NCBI GenBank assembly: GCA_030066975.1
Contig: JASJAO010000016.1
Location: forward strand, 32,001 to 68,599
Direction: 5' to 3'
Origin: Henriciella sp.
Lineage (GTDB): Bacteria; Pseudomonadota; Alphaproteobacteria; Caulobacterales; Hyphomonadaceae
Length of the DNA stretch: 36,599 nt
Below are positions 25,684 to 33,952 of this stretch, piece after piece. The first letter of the stretch is position 1. Every line of letters starts with the position of its first letter. The translations under genes and the position numbers were made by a program. The notes under the pieces are model-generated. The model saw nothing but the letters and a program-made list of their open reading frames with translations, did no database searches and was not told the DNA's origin.

Positions 25684-26121
25684 ATGAAATACTGGTTGTT
25701 TAAGTCTGAGCCGTTCAAATGGAGCTGGGAGCAGCAGAAAGCCAAAGGCGATGCGGGCGAAGAGTGGGACGGGATCCGCAACTACCAGGCGCGCAACAAT
25801 ATGCGCGAGATGAAGATCGGCGATCGCGGCTTTTTCTATCACTCGAACGAAGGCTTGGAAGTTGTTGGTATCGTTGAGGTTTCTGCCGAAAGCGCACCTG
25901 ACTCCACCACCGATGATGAGCGCTGGGACTGCGTGCATATCCGCGCCCTCACCGATATGCCAACGCCGGTGACGCTCAAAGCCGTGAAGGCGAATGAAGC
26001 CCTGGCCGATATGTCACTCGTCACCAGCATGCGCCTATCGGTGCAACCTGTGAAAGAAGACGAGTGGCTTGAAGTCTGCCGCATGGGCGGGCTGAATGGC
26101 CGAACGCTCAAGCCGATGTAA
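25684..26121 (+). CDS. EVE domain protein
   Basis: 145 residues, one EVE domain of the PUA-like class (thymocyte nuclear protein 1 family), which binds modified bases in DNA or RNA. MKYWLFKSEP at the start, WDGIRNYQARNNMREMKIGD and FFYHSNEGLEVVGIVEV are diagnostic. The C-terminal TSMRLSVQPVKEDEW is also typical. GAGGAG ends 5 bases before ATG 25684 (a GTG at 25678 overlaps it). Many alphaproteobacteria carry it as a lone housekeeping-like gene, as here. The bound base is unknown. Confidence 0.95.
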   Translation: MKYWLFKSEPFKWSWEQQKAKGDAGEEWDGIRNYQARNNMREMKIGDRGFFYHSNEGLEVVGIVEVSAESAPDSTTDDERWDCVHIRALTDMPTPVTLKAVKANEALADMSLVTSMRLSVQPVKEDEWLEVCRMGGLNGRTLKPM

Positions 26122-26136
26122 ATTCGCGTTTTAGAC

Positions 26137-26901
26137 CTAGCCTTTGTAAGCTCGGTTCAGCTTCTGCATGCCCGCAATCCAGCGGTCGTAATCGGCGGTC
26201 TTGTTGCGCATATATTTCAGCACTTCCGGGTGAGGCAGGACGAGGAAGGTCTCCTCCTCAATCGCTTTGACACAGGCCTCGGCCACTTCAGGCGGTTCCA
26301 TCATGCCGTCAATGCTGGCAACGCCATCTTCATTGCCAGCGGTCATCGCCGTGCGCACCGCTTGCGGACAGAGCACCGACACCTTGATGCCATCATCGCC
26401 ATGCGTCAGTGCGAGCCATTCGGCGAGGCCGACCGCGGCATGTTTAGTGACGGCGTAGGGCGCCGACCCGATCTGTGAGAGCAGACCCGCCGCCGAAGCC
26501 GTGTTCAGAAGATACCCGCCGCCGCGCTCAATCATACGTGGGATCAGGTGTCGGGCGGCCCAGACATGCGCCATGACATTGATGTCCCAGATCTTCTGCC
26601 AGCCCTCATTTGAGGCTTCAGCCCCGCCCGGAATGCCGATGCCGGCATTGGAACAGAACAGATCAATCGGCCCGTGATCGGCTTCGACCGTCTCGATCAG
26701 GTGTTTGACATCCTCTTCCTTGGAAACATCGGTCACAAACGCGACCCCACCAACGTCCTCAGCCGTTGCCTTGACGCCGTCTGCGTTAAGGTCAGAGCAG
26801 ACGACCAGTTTCGCCCCTTCGGCCTTAAAGCGAATGGCGAGTTCTCGGCCAATCCCGCTTGCCGCCCCGGTCACAACAACAATCTTGTCCCGAATGTTCA
26901 T
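26137..26901 (-). CDS. SDR family NAD(P)-dependent oxidoreductase
   Basis: 254 residues, classical short-chain dehydrogenase. The cofactor motif is TGAASGIG (residues 11-18), structural SNAGIG, and the active site includes Ser136, Tyr149 and Lys153 (YAVTK). CSDLNADG after beta-2 carries an Asp, suggesting preference for NAD. The C-terminal part has LPHPEVLKYMRNKTADYDRW, seen in SDRs of alphaproteobacterial degradation loci. A ribosome site, GAGGA, precedes ATG 26901. It is divergent from the hot-dog protein/serine hydrolase pair (151 bp apart), which may be in the same pathway. Substrate unknown. Confidence 0.94.
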   Translation of the reverse strand: MNIRDKIVVVTGAASGIGRELAIRFKAEGAKLVVCSDLNADGVKATAEDVGGVAFVTDVSKEEDVKHLIETVEADHGPIDLFCSNAGIGIPGGAEASNEGWQKIWDINVMAHVWAARHLIPRMIERGGGYLLNTASAAGLLSQIGSAPYAVTKHAAVGLAEWLALTHGDDGIKVSVLCPQAVRTAMTAGNEDGVASIDGMMEPPEVAEACVKAIEEETFLVLPHPEVLKYMRNKTADYDRWIAGMQKLNRAYKG

Positions 26902-27052
26902 ACGTTCCTCCTGACTTTATGGCCGATCAGTACGCGATCTCTGTCGCCACCGTCCATGGGTGCCGAGGCGTCAGGCCGTTTGCCCGACGGCATCCTTGCG
27001 CCCTGCGAAACCCCCACGCAAACTATCGTCGGAACAGTTTGGAGGGCACGCT

Positions 27053-27982
27053 ATGTCATTCTCAACCCCGATCGTCTTGAGCGGCCCTTTGCGTGAGCCC
27101 AAACAGATGCTGGCGGAGCAGGAGTATGGCGGCCACGTCTCGATCCATGACGATGACATGGCTGAGAAACTCGGTTTCCAGGCCGGACCGATTGAAGGCC
27201 CCACCCATTTCAGTCAGTTTGCGCCCCTGCTACTCGACATATTTGGCCAAGCCTTTTTTGAACGTGGCTGCATCTCCACCCACTATCTGAACATGGTTGT
27301 GGAAGGCGAGCAGGTGCGGGCCTTTGCCGAGCGGCCGCAAGCTGGTTCAAACCGGGCCCGGCTCTGGGCCGAGAAAGCCGACGGCACACCGGTGCTCGAG
27401 GCCAGCGCCACGCTTGGCCCCGATCACGGCGCGACCCTGTTGGAAGAACGCATGGCCAAACTGCGCCCACATGGACCGCTGGTAATCCTCGAAAACCTGC
27501 AGGTTGGGATGAAAGGCGCGGCGGATGAACATGTCCGCATGGATGCCGACCAGCACATGGGAAAGCTTTATCCGTTCTCCCTAAACGACAAACTGAAAGT
27601 GATCACCGAAAACTCGCCCTGGTATGCCGACCCCTCTGCCTCCCCGTGGGGGCGCCCGATCATCCCGTTCGAAATGATCAGCGTGCTGGCAGAGTACTCT
27701 AGCCGCCTTGCAAAATTCCCGGTCAAAGGCCCGGCAGTCGGTCTGTTCGCAGATCTGGAAATTCGTCTGATCGACGGCCCGCTTTTTGTCGGTGAAGACT
27801 ATATCATCCGCCGCGAGATCGCTGCGTTGGCGGAAAGCCGACGCACGGAGTCCTATTGGACCCGCAGCCGCATCTACGACAAGACCGGCACAAAACAGGT
27901 CGCTGAAGTCCTGCTCAATCACGCCTCGCTCAAGCATTCGTATGAAGGCTATGACGACGAGCTGAAACGGTTAAGCGCCTGA
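27053..27982 (+). CDS. MaoC-like hot-dog fold protein
   Basis: 309 residues. The N-terminal half contains a hydratase-like stretch, GFQAGPIEGPTHFSQFAPLL followed by FFERGCISTHYLN and VEGEQVRAFAE. This resembles the hot-dog helix and strands of MaoC dehydratases. The C-terminal half (about 180-300) has a second hot-dog-like pattern ending in TKQVAEVLLNHASL. A CoA-thioester or similar substrate is likely. GGAGGG lies 7 bases before ATG 27053. The serine hydrolase starts 35 bp downstream, in the same operon. Activity is inferred from fold only. Confidence 0.7.
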   Translation: MSFSTPIVLSGPLREPKQMLAEQEYGGHVSIHDDDMAEKLGFQAGPIEGPTHFSQFAPLLLDIFGQAFFERGCISTHYLNMVVEGEQVRAFAERPQAGSNRARLWAEKADGTPVLEASATLGPDHGATLLEERMAKLRPHGPLVILENLQVGMKGAADEHVRMDADQHMGKLYPFSLNDKLKVITENSPWYADPSASPWGRPIIPFEMISVLAEYSSRLAKFPVKGPAVGLFADLEIRLIDGPLFVGEDYIIRREIAALAESRRTESYWTRSRIYDKTGTKQVAEVLLNHASLKHSYEGYDDELKRLSA

Positions 27983-28017
27983 AATCAAACCAACAAAGTC
28001 CGTGGGAGGAAGTCTGA

Positions 28018-29220
28018 ATGAGTGCAGTATCTGGGGCATGCGATCCAAAGTTCGCGAAGCTGAAAGAAGAGTTTGAACGCAATTTCGCCGAGCGCGGTGA
28101 ATCCGGTGCCTCTGTCTGCTTGTCGGTTGGCGGGGAGACCCAGGTCGACCTTTGGGGCGGGATCGTCGATCCGACGACACAGGAGCCCTGGCAGGCGGAC
28201 ACGGTCTCCATCGTCTTCTCCTGCACGAAGGCCGCGACTGCAATCTGTGCGCATATCCTGATTGATCGGGGCCAGTTGGACCTCAATGCCTATGTCACCG
28301 ATTACTGGCCCGAATTCGGCAAGCACGGCAAAGACAAAACCACGGTCGCCATGATGCTGAACCATGAGAGCGCGCTGCCCGCGCTCAAGGACCCGGTCAA
28401 ACCCGGCGGGTTTCTCGACTGGGACTATATGATCAGCCGCATGGAAGACGAGGTCCCCTTCTGGGAGCCCGGCACGCGCAATGGCTATCACATGGTCAAT
28501 TTCGGCTGGACGGTGGGCGAATTGGTTCGCCGTGTTTCGGGGAAATCACTCGGCACATTCTTCCGCGAGGAAGTAGCAGGCCCGACCGGCGCTGATTTCT
28601 GGATCGGTCTGCCCGAAGGCTTCGACCGAACCGTCGCGCCAATCCTGCCCTATGCGCCGCAGCCGGATGATCAGCCGTCAGACTTCATGATCGCCTTGAT
28701 GACCGACCCGGCCTCCATTCAGCATCTGTCCTTCATCAATAATGGCGGTTGGAACTTTAATGATCCGGAGGCTCACAAGGCCGAGATTGGCGGGGCGGGC
28801 GGCATCTCCAACGCACGCGGACAGGTCGCGATGTATACCCCGCTTGCGGTCAATGACGGATCGCTGGTCTCACCTGATCGCGTGGCGCATATGAGCTCCG
28901 TCACCACCGCGACGCACCGGGATGCGACTTTGCTGGTGCCGACCCGGTTTGGGCCTGGCTTTATGAAATCGATCGACAATCGCGGGCTGCTGCCAGTCAC
29001 AAACCGGCAATCGGCGATCATTGGCAGCCAGGCTTTCGGTCATGTCGGGGCAGGCGGATCCATCGGCTTTGCTGATCCCGAGTGCGGTCTCGCCTTTAGC
29101 TATACGATGACGCAGATGGGCAATGGCATCTTGTTGAATGAGCGGGGTCAGGCCTTGATTGATGCGGCCTATTCTGCCCTCGGGTATCGTACCAATGCAC
29201 CCGGTGCATGGGTGCGATAG
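28018..29220 (+). CDS. Serine hydrolase, class C beta-lactamase/EstB type
   Basis: 400 residues in the beta-lactamase-like penicillin-recognising hydrolase family. Nucleophile motif SCTK (Ser68-Lys71) follows the strand VSIVF. YHMVNFGWTVGELVRRVSG supplies the Tyr region and GHVGAGGS the third motif (in place of KTG). These features point to esterase or amidase activity and not to resistance to beta-lactams. No signal peptide is visible, so it should be cytosolic. A strong ribosome site, GGGAGGAAG, precedes ATG 28018. It is co-transcribed with the hot-dog protein, suggesting hydrolysis of an ester in the same catabolic route. Confidence 0.92.
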   Translation: MSAVSGACDPKFAKLKEEFERNFAERGESGASVCLSVGGETQVDLWGGIVDPTTQEPWQADTVSIVFSCTKAATAICAHILIDRGQLDLNAYVTDYWPEFGKHGKDKTTVAMMLNHESALPALKDPVKPGGFLDWDYMISRMEDEVPFWEPGTRNGYHMVNFGWTVGELVRRVSGKSLGTFFREEVAGPTGADFWIGLPEGFDRTVAPILPYAPQPDDQPSDFMIALMTDPASIQHLSFINNGGWNFNDPEAHKAEIGGAGGISNARGQVAMYTPLAVNDGSLVSPDRVAHMSSVTTATHRDATLLVPTRFGPGFMKSIDNRGLLPVTNRQSAIIGSQAFGHVGAGGSIGFADPECGLAFSYTMTQMGNGILLNERGQALIDAAYSALGYRTNAPGAWVR

Positions 29221-29405
29221 TCACCGCGTTTTCAGTCCATTTTCTGGACCCATTAACCATGTAAGCGGCAGATTTTCGGAGGAATTTGACGTTAGGCTCT
29301 GAATTTGTTAAATTTTTCGAGTTCGCCGCTTTCGTGCCGGACACCGAAACAGAGTACCAGGGTAAACGATTTCTGACACAATTCGCGAAAGCAAGAGTAG
29401 TGATC

Positions 29406-29636
29406 ATGCCTCCAGTCATGTCAGACCTCAGCGGAACCCAGGCCGTCGCAACGGCCGACGGCACGCCGGTGTCTGAGCTCAGTCTGGAAACCGAGATTAC
29501 CATGCCGACTGAATCCTTTAGCGTCGGCGCGTCGGGATTGGATCTGGTATCGGGTGCAGCCGCCTTGGCGATCATCCTGGCGGTGACCCTTCTGTTTCGA
29601 GAGCGCAATGCCCGATTGCGATCACGGGGCGATTAA
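29406..29636 (+). CDS. Small C-terminally anchored protein, possible exosortase E partner
   Basis: About 76 residues. An acidic, Thr/Ser-rich N terminus is followed by a single C-terminal membrane helix (SGAAALAIILAVTLLF) and a basic end, RERNARLRSRGD. The small motif, helix and Arg-rich tail order is the layout of PEP-CTERM/VPEID-CTERM sorting signals. The position of the VPEID motif reads SGLDLVSG, so any sorting motif is strongly diverged. The start is uncertain: ATG 29406 is taken, with GTG 29400, ATG 29418 and an in-frame TTG at 29286 as alternatives. No signal peptide is visible in any version. It is followed after 84 bp by the exosortase E/protease gene. The pairing is inferred. Confidence 0.55.
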   Translation: MPPVMSDLSGTQAVATADGTPVSELSLETEITMPTESFSVGASGLDLVSGAAALAIILAVTLLFRERNARLRSRGD

Positions 29637-29720
29637 CGGGCGAGTAGTCACGCCGGGAACGGTTAACTGGCACGGGGCTTGCCCCTTCGCGCGTATCGAC
29701 GGTTTGCATAGCAGGACTGT

Positions 29721-31427
29721 ATGAGCACGACAGACGAGGCCCGGGGAGTCCGCTTGTTCCGGGACCTCTTTCAGCAATCATCAAAGCGGTGGGTCATGTT
29801 GCTCGGGGCAGTGCTGCTCGAGCTCTCGGCTGTGTTCGCGCTCTATCTCAATGAAAGCGGTGAGGTCTGCACGGCAACCGGTGGAACCCATTTGTGCGCC
29901 AATCAGGATGACTGGATCGTGCGCGGGTTCAGCGTGGCGGCCTTTCTGTTCGTCTTCGCGATGGCGAGACCGCAGCTGATGACCAGGCTCTCGCAAGAGC
30001 TCGCGCCGCAGATTGATATCCAGGGCGTGGTGGTTCACCTGCTTGGCATGGCGATGATTGCCCTGCCGGTCGTCATGGTGGGCAGTGAGAGCAGTTGGAT
30101 GCTTTGGGCGCTGACCTGGGTCATTCTGGCCACCGGGTTTTTGACCGCGCTGGTAGGACTATGCTTGCTAATGGCGCGCCGCGGGACCTGGATCTGGTTC
30201 TTTCGGAGTGCTGGTATCGCCTTGCCGGTCGGTGGTCTCATCGCCCTGTTCGGGCTCGACATCATCGCCTTCATTCGCCCGATCGGACACTGGGAGGGGT
30301 TCAGCCAACTCGCGCATTTTCTGACCCGTGAGACCTTCCAGGCCTGCACCACCTTACTCGGCTGGTTCGGACATGACGTGATGGTCAACGCAGAGACCCG
30401 CCAGATCATTATCGGCGAGTTCGAGATCTTTATCTGGGGATCATATTCCGGCCTTGAGGGCTTTATTCTGATCACCGCCTACCTCCTGTTCTATCTCTGG
30501 ATGTTTCGCGACGACCTCGCTTTCCCGCGCGCGCTGCTGCTGCTGCCGATCGGGATCATTCTCAGCTGGGGCTTGAATATTATACGCATCAGTCTGCTGG
30601 TCTGGATTGGCGCCTTTGTCTCGCCAGACCTCGCCTTTGACGGCTTTCACAGCCATGCGGGCTGGCTCGGTTTTACCCTGTTGGCGGTCTCGCTCGCTTT
30701 TCTGACCCACCGAAACGCCTGGTTCAGGACGCGCCCTGCCGGTGCAAGCGGGCCTGCGCCGTCGCCGAAAGGTTCAGATCTCGATCGCCTGATGCGCCGG
30801 CCTGTTCCGCCTTTTTTCAACGACCCCTATATGGCTCAGATCGCGCCGTTTATTGCGCTGATGGGGCTGTCTCTGGCGCTTGCGACCTTTACCGCACAAC
30901 CGGTCCTCCTGTTCCCGGTCGCGGCATTGATCTTGTCTTTGATCCTGCTGCTGTTCAGTGAGGTTCTGATCAAGCTAAGCTGGCGGTTCGATCCGGTTCC
31001 GGTGATCATGGGCCTGGCTATTGGCTGGCTCTGGGTGGTGACCGCGGCACCTGCCACCGCCCAGCAACATGAACTGGCCCAAACACTTTCGAACCTCGGC
31101 CCGGTTTGGCTGTCACTGTGGATTGCCGGGCAGATAATCGGCCTTGTTCTGGTCGTTCCACTCGTGGAAGAACTGTTCTTCCGCGGCTATGTGCTGCGCC
31201 GCTTCCCGCTGGATGGGGCGTGGAAACAGTTATTTGCGATCATGGTCAGCGCTGCCTTGTTTGCGGTCCTGTATGAGCGCTGGCTAATTGCTGCCCTGGC
31301 CGGGTTCGTGTTCGGCATTCTGATGCTGCGAAAGGGACGCGTCACGGATGCGATCGTCGGCCACAGCGTGATGGCCGGTGTCATCGCCGCGTGGATGGTT
31401 TGGACGGGGAACTGGACCCTGATCTAG
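29721..31427 (+). CDS. xrtE: Exosortase E/CPBP protease fusion with altered active sites
   Basis: 568 residues with about 15 membrane helices. The N-terminal two thirds (to about 345) are exosortase-like and the C-terminal third (about 370-568) is a CPBP (CAAX-type) protease domain, the architecture of exosortase E of the VPEID-CTERM system. Exosortases need Cys, Arg and His. Arg289 (NIIRIS) and His310 (GFHSHAGW) are present, but the Cys position of the CSGxEG motif reads YSGLEG, with Tyr242 (TAT). In the protease part the EExxxR motif is intact (EELFFR, Glu483/Glu484/Arg488). However, the expected motif-3 His is Tyr518 (LYERW), and His548 is followed by Ala552 where CPBP proteins usually have Asn. 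The frame is open and codon use is normal, so it is probably expressed but may be inactive or altered. Confidence 0.88.
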   Translation: MSTTDEARGVRLFRDLFQQSSKRWVMLLGAVLLELSAVFALYLNESGEVCTATGGTHLCANQDDWIVRGFSVAAFLFVFAMARPQLMTRLSQELAPQIDIQGVVVHLLGMAMIALPVVMVGSESSWMLWALTWVILATGFLTALVGLCLLMARRGTWIWFFRSAGIALPVGGLIALFGLDIIAFIRPIGHWEGFSQLAHFLTRETFQACTTLLGWFGHDVMVNAETRQIIIGEFEIFIWGSYSGLEGFILITAYLLFYLWMFRDDLAFPRALLLLPIGIILSWGLNIIRISLLVWIGAFVSPDLAFDGFHSHAGWLGFTLLAVSLAFLTHRNAWFRTRPAGASGPAPSPKGSDLDRLMRRPVPPFFNDPYMAQIAPFIALMGLSLALATFTAQPVLLFPVAALILSLILLLFSEVLIKLSWRFDPVPVIMGLAIGWLWVVTAAPATAQQHELAQTLSNLGPVWLSLWIAGQIIGLVLVVPLVEELFFRGYVLRRFPLDGAWKQLFAIMVSAALFAVLYERWLIAALAGFVFGILMLRKGRVTDAIVGHSVMAGVIAAWMVWTGNWTLI

Positions 31428-31473
31428 CCCCCGTTGATGACTGGCGCGCGCCGATCGTTTGCCCAAACGTGTC

Positions 31474-32538
31474 TCAGAGCCCCAGAATACTCCGGTTCTG
31501 CTCAGCACTTGCGCCGCTGCCGGCAAAATCATCGAAGGCATGGGCTGACGGCTTGATGATATGATCTGCGACGAATTTGGAGCCTTCAATCGCGCCCTGT
31601 TTCGGGTCCTTGATACAGCATTCCCACTCGACCACGGCCCAACCATCATAACCGTAATGGGTCAGCTTGGAGAAGATCGCGCCAAAGTCCGTCTGGCCAT
31701 CGCCGAGGGAGCGGAACCGGCCCGCCCGCTCGCGCCAGTCATTGAACCCGCCATAGACGCCCGTGCGGCCATCGGGGCGGAACTCGGCATCCTTGACGTG
31801 GAACATTTTGATCCGCTCGTGATAAAGGTCGATATAGTGAAGGTAATCGAGTTGCTGCAGCACGAAATGGCTCGGATCGTAGAGAATGTTCGCGCGTTCG
31901 TGATTGTCGGTATAGTCGAGGAACCGCTCAAAACTCGCCCCGTCATGCAGGTCTTCGCCGGGGTGGATCTCGTAACAGATATCCACGCCATTCTCATCGG
32001 CGACTTCCAGGATCGGCTTCCAGCGTCTGGCGAGTTCGGTGAAGGCTTCATGCACGAGGCCATCTGGGCGTTGCGGCCACGGATACATATAGGGCCAGGC
32101 GAGCGCGCCTGAGAAACTGGCCATGGCGTTCAAGCCCAGGCGGCGGCTGGCAATCGTGGCCAGCTTGACCTGCTCTATCGCCCATTCGGTGCGCGCGGCT
32201 GGATTGCCGCGAACCTGCTCAGGAGCAAAGCCGTCAAACAGCGTATCATAGGCGGGGTGAACCGCCACCAGCTGACCTTGAATGTGGGTGGCGAGTTCAG
32301 TGATCTCGACGCCCCACTCAAGGCACTTGCCTTTCACCTCATCCGCATAGGTCTGGCTTTCCGCGACTTTGGCGAGATCGAAACAATCCGGGTTCTCCGT
32401 CGGCATCTGGACGCCTTTATACCCGGCGCCGGCCATCCACCGGCAGGCATTCTCCAGCGTGTTGAACGGTTCCTCGTCGCTCAGAAACTGGATGAGATAG
32501 ATGGCGGGTCCTTTGATCTCGCTCATTTTGGCTGCCAT
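31474..32538 (-). CDS. Sugar phosphate isomerase/epimerase (TIM barrel)
   Basis: 354 residues, xylose-isomerase-like TIM barrel (AP_endonuc_2 family). Metal-ligand candidates are Glu in ICYEIHPGEDL, Asp in NILYDPSHF, His in KMFHVKDAEF and Glu in WAVVEWECCIKD. It should interconvert or epimerise a sugar, sugar acid or inositol-like compound in the cytosol. GAGGAGG precedes ATG 32538 with a 6-base spacer. It lies 35 bp after the Gfo/Idh/MocA gene on the same strand, in one operon. The pair and the divergent MFS gene form a carbohydrate-use block. The actual substrate is not predictable. Confidence 0.93.
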   Translation of the reverse strand: MAAKMSEIKGPAIYLIQFLSDEEPFNTLENACRWMAGAGYKGVQMPTENPDCFDLAKVAESQTYADEVKGKCLEWGVEITELATHIQGQLVAVHPAYDTLFDGFAPEQVRGNPAARTEWAIEQVKLATIASRRLGLNAMASFSGALAWPYMYPWPQRPDGLVHEAFTELARRWKPILEVADENGVDICYEIHPGEDLHDGASFERFLDYTDNHERANILYDPSHFVLQQLDYLHYIDLYHERIKMFHVKDAEFRPDGRTGVYGGFNDWRERAGRFRSLGDGQTDFGAIFSKLTHYGYDGWAVVEWECCIKDPKQGAIEGSKFVADHIIKPSAHAFDDFAGSGASAEQNRSILGL

Positions 32539-32573
32539 GGGAATCCTCCTCGCATACGTTCAATGTTCTGTCG

Positions 32574-33740
32574 TCAGTGTTCGATCTTCGTCCAGGACTG
32601 CGCCGCGCTGGAGGCGAGCGCTGCATCCAGAAACGCCATACCGCGCACGCCGTCTTCGATGCCGGGCAGGTGGTCCATACCCGATCCAGTCAGGAAACTG
32701 TCAGCAAACTGCGCGTACAGGTTGGCGAAGGCTTCCAGATAACCTTCCGGATGGCCTGCGGGGGTACGAAATCCGGCCAGCGTGCGGTCGGTCAGATAGC
32801 CGCCGCCCGCGCGCAGCCGCTGATACGGTTCGCCGAGCGGCATAAACCACAGCGTATTCGGCTCTTCCTGACGCCAGCTGAGCCCGGCCTTTTCGCCGAA
32901 GACCTCAATGCGCAGGCCGTTCTCTTCACCGGCACTGATCTGGCTCGCCATCAGCACCCCGCGCGCGCCATTCTCAAACCGCAGCAAGGCAGCACCATCA
33001 TCTTCCAGACGGCGGCCTGCCACATGCGTATGCAGGTCGGCGCAAAGCTCGGTCACTTTCAGGCCGGTTATCGTCTCCGCCAGATTGAACGCATGCGTGC
33101 CGATATCGCCAAAACAGCCCGACGGGCCCGAGCGGGCCGGGTCGGTGCGCCAGGCGGCCTGTTTCTGGTCGCTTTGTTCAATCGGCTCAGACAGCCAGTC
33201 CTGTGGATACTGAACCACAACCCGGCGAACGGCCCCAAGATCGCCGCGCGCGACCCTGGCCTGCGCCTCCCAGATCAGCGGATAACCGAGATACGTATGG
33301 GTCAGGAGATAGTGCCGGTCGGAGGCTTCAATCACATCGCGCAGCTCGATCGCTTCCGCCAATGTGCGCGTCGCAGGCTTGTCACAGATGACGTGAAACC
33401 CCGCTTCGATAGCGGCTTTCGAGACAGGCAGGTGCGTATCGTTCGGCGTGACAATGACCACGGCATGCATCCGCGCATCTTCGGGCAAGGCCTGTTCCGC
33501 CGCGATCATGGTCTGATAGTCCGGATAGGCCCGCGACGGGGCAATCCCCAGCTCCGCTCCAGATTGCCGGGAGCGGTCCGGATTGCTGGAAAACGCCCCG
33601 CAGACGAGATCAAACCGGCCATCGATCCGCATCGCCGTGCGGTGCACCTCACCGATAAAGGCCCCGATGCCGCCGCCGACCATGCCGACACGGACGCGGC
33701 CCTTGCCATCGCTGCTGCTTAAAGAAACCGCATCCACCAT
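32574..33740 (-). CDS. Gfo/Idh/MocA family oxidoreductase
   Basis: 388 residues. The N-terminal Rossmann domain carries GMVGGGIGAFIGEVHR and the strand-loop CDKPATR with the conserved Lys-Pro. DIGTHAFNLAETITG provides the substrate-domain His typical of the family. The family oxidises or rearranges sugars using NAD(P). ATG 33740 is chosen because GGGGGAGG lies 5 bases upstream. The longer frame to 33827 runs through that site. It heads the operon with the isomerase and is divergent from the MFS transporter. Probably the oxidation step of a sugar or inositol-like pathway. Confidence 0.94.
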   Translation of the reverse strand: MVDAVSLSSSDGKGRVRVGMVGGGIGAFIGEVHRTAMRIDGRFDLVCGAFSSNPDRSRQSGAELGIAPSRAYPDYQTMIAAEQALPEDARMHAVVIVTPNDTHLPVSKAAIEAGFHVICDKPATRTLAEAIELRDVIEASDRHYLLTHTYLGYPLIWEAQARVARGDLGAVRRVVVQYPQDWLSEPIEQSDQKQAAWRTDPARSGPSGCFGDIGTHAFNLAETITGLKVTELCADLHTHVAGRRLEDDGAALLRFENGARGVLMASQISAGEENGLRIEVFGEKAGLSWRQEEPNTLWFMPLGEPYQRLRAGGGYLTDRTLAGFRTPAGHPEGYLEAFANLYAQFADSFLTGSGMDHLPGIEDGVRGMAFLDAALASSAAQSWTKIEH

Positions 33741-33872
33741 CGCGTCCTCCCCCATGTGGTGACCCTGTGCCCGGTGCAGCCGAATTGAAGCCCCGTCAGG
33801 GGCCTCAAAGCGCTTTGGCCTGATCATCGATTATTGGGTTTTGCCCTTATATTTATTGCAGAATGCGCTATC

Positions 33873-33900
33873 GCTATCATGACGACAAATCGTCGTATAG
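33873..33900. promoter_or_regulatory. Palindrome between the divergent Gfo/Idh and MFS genes
   Basis: GACGA (33881-33885)-CAAA-TCGTC (33890-33894) with outer CTAT and ATAG arms (33874-33877 and 33897-33900) forms an imperfect operator-like palindrome. The 212-bp gap between 33740 and 33953 must hold promoters for both directions, so a shared regulator binding here is plausible. No regulator gene is seen nearby. Confidence 0.45.
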
Positions 33901-33952
33901 AAAAATTCGACGGGCACCAAACGATCCGTCACGGCGCTTCGGGGAGGAAGCT

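Noticed and set aside
28018-29220. Beta-lactam resistance enzyme
   Set aside because: The motif set is of the EstB/esterase kind, with no signal peptide and GHVGAGG in place of KTG.
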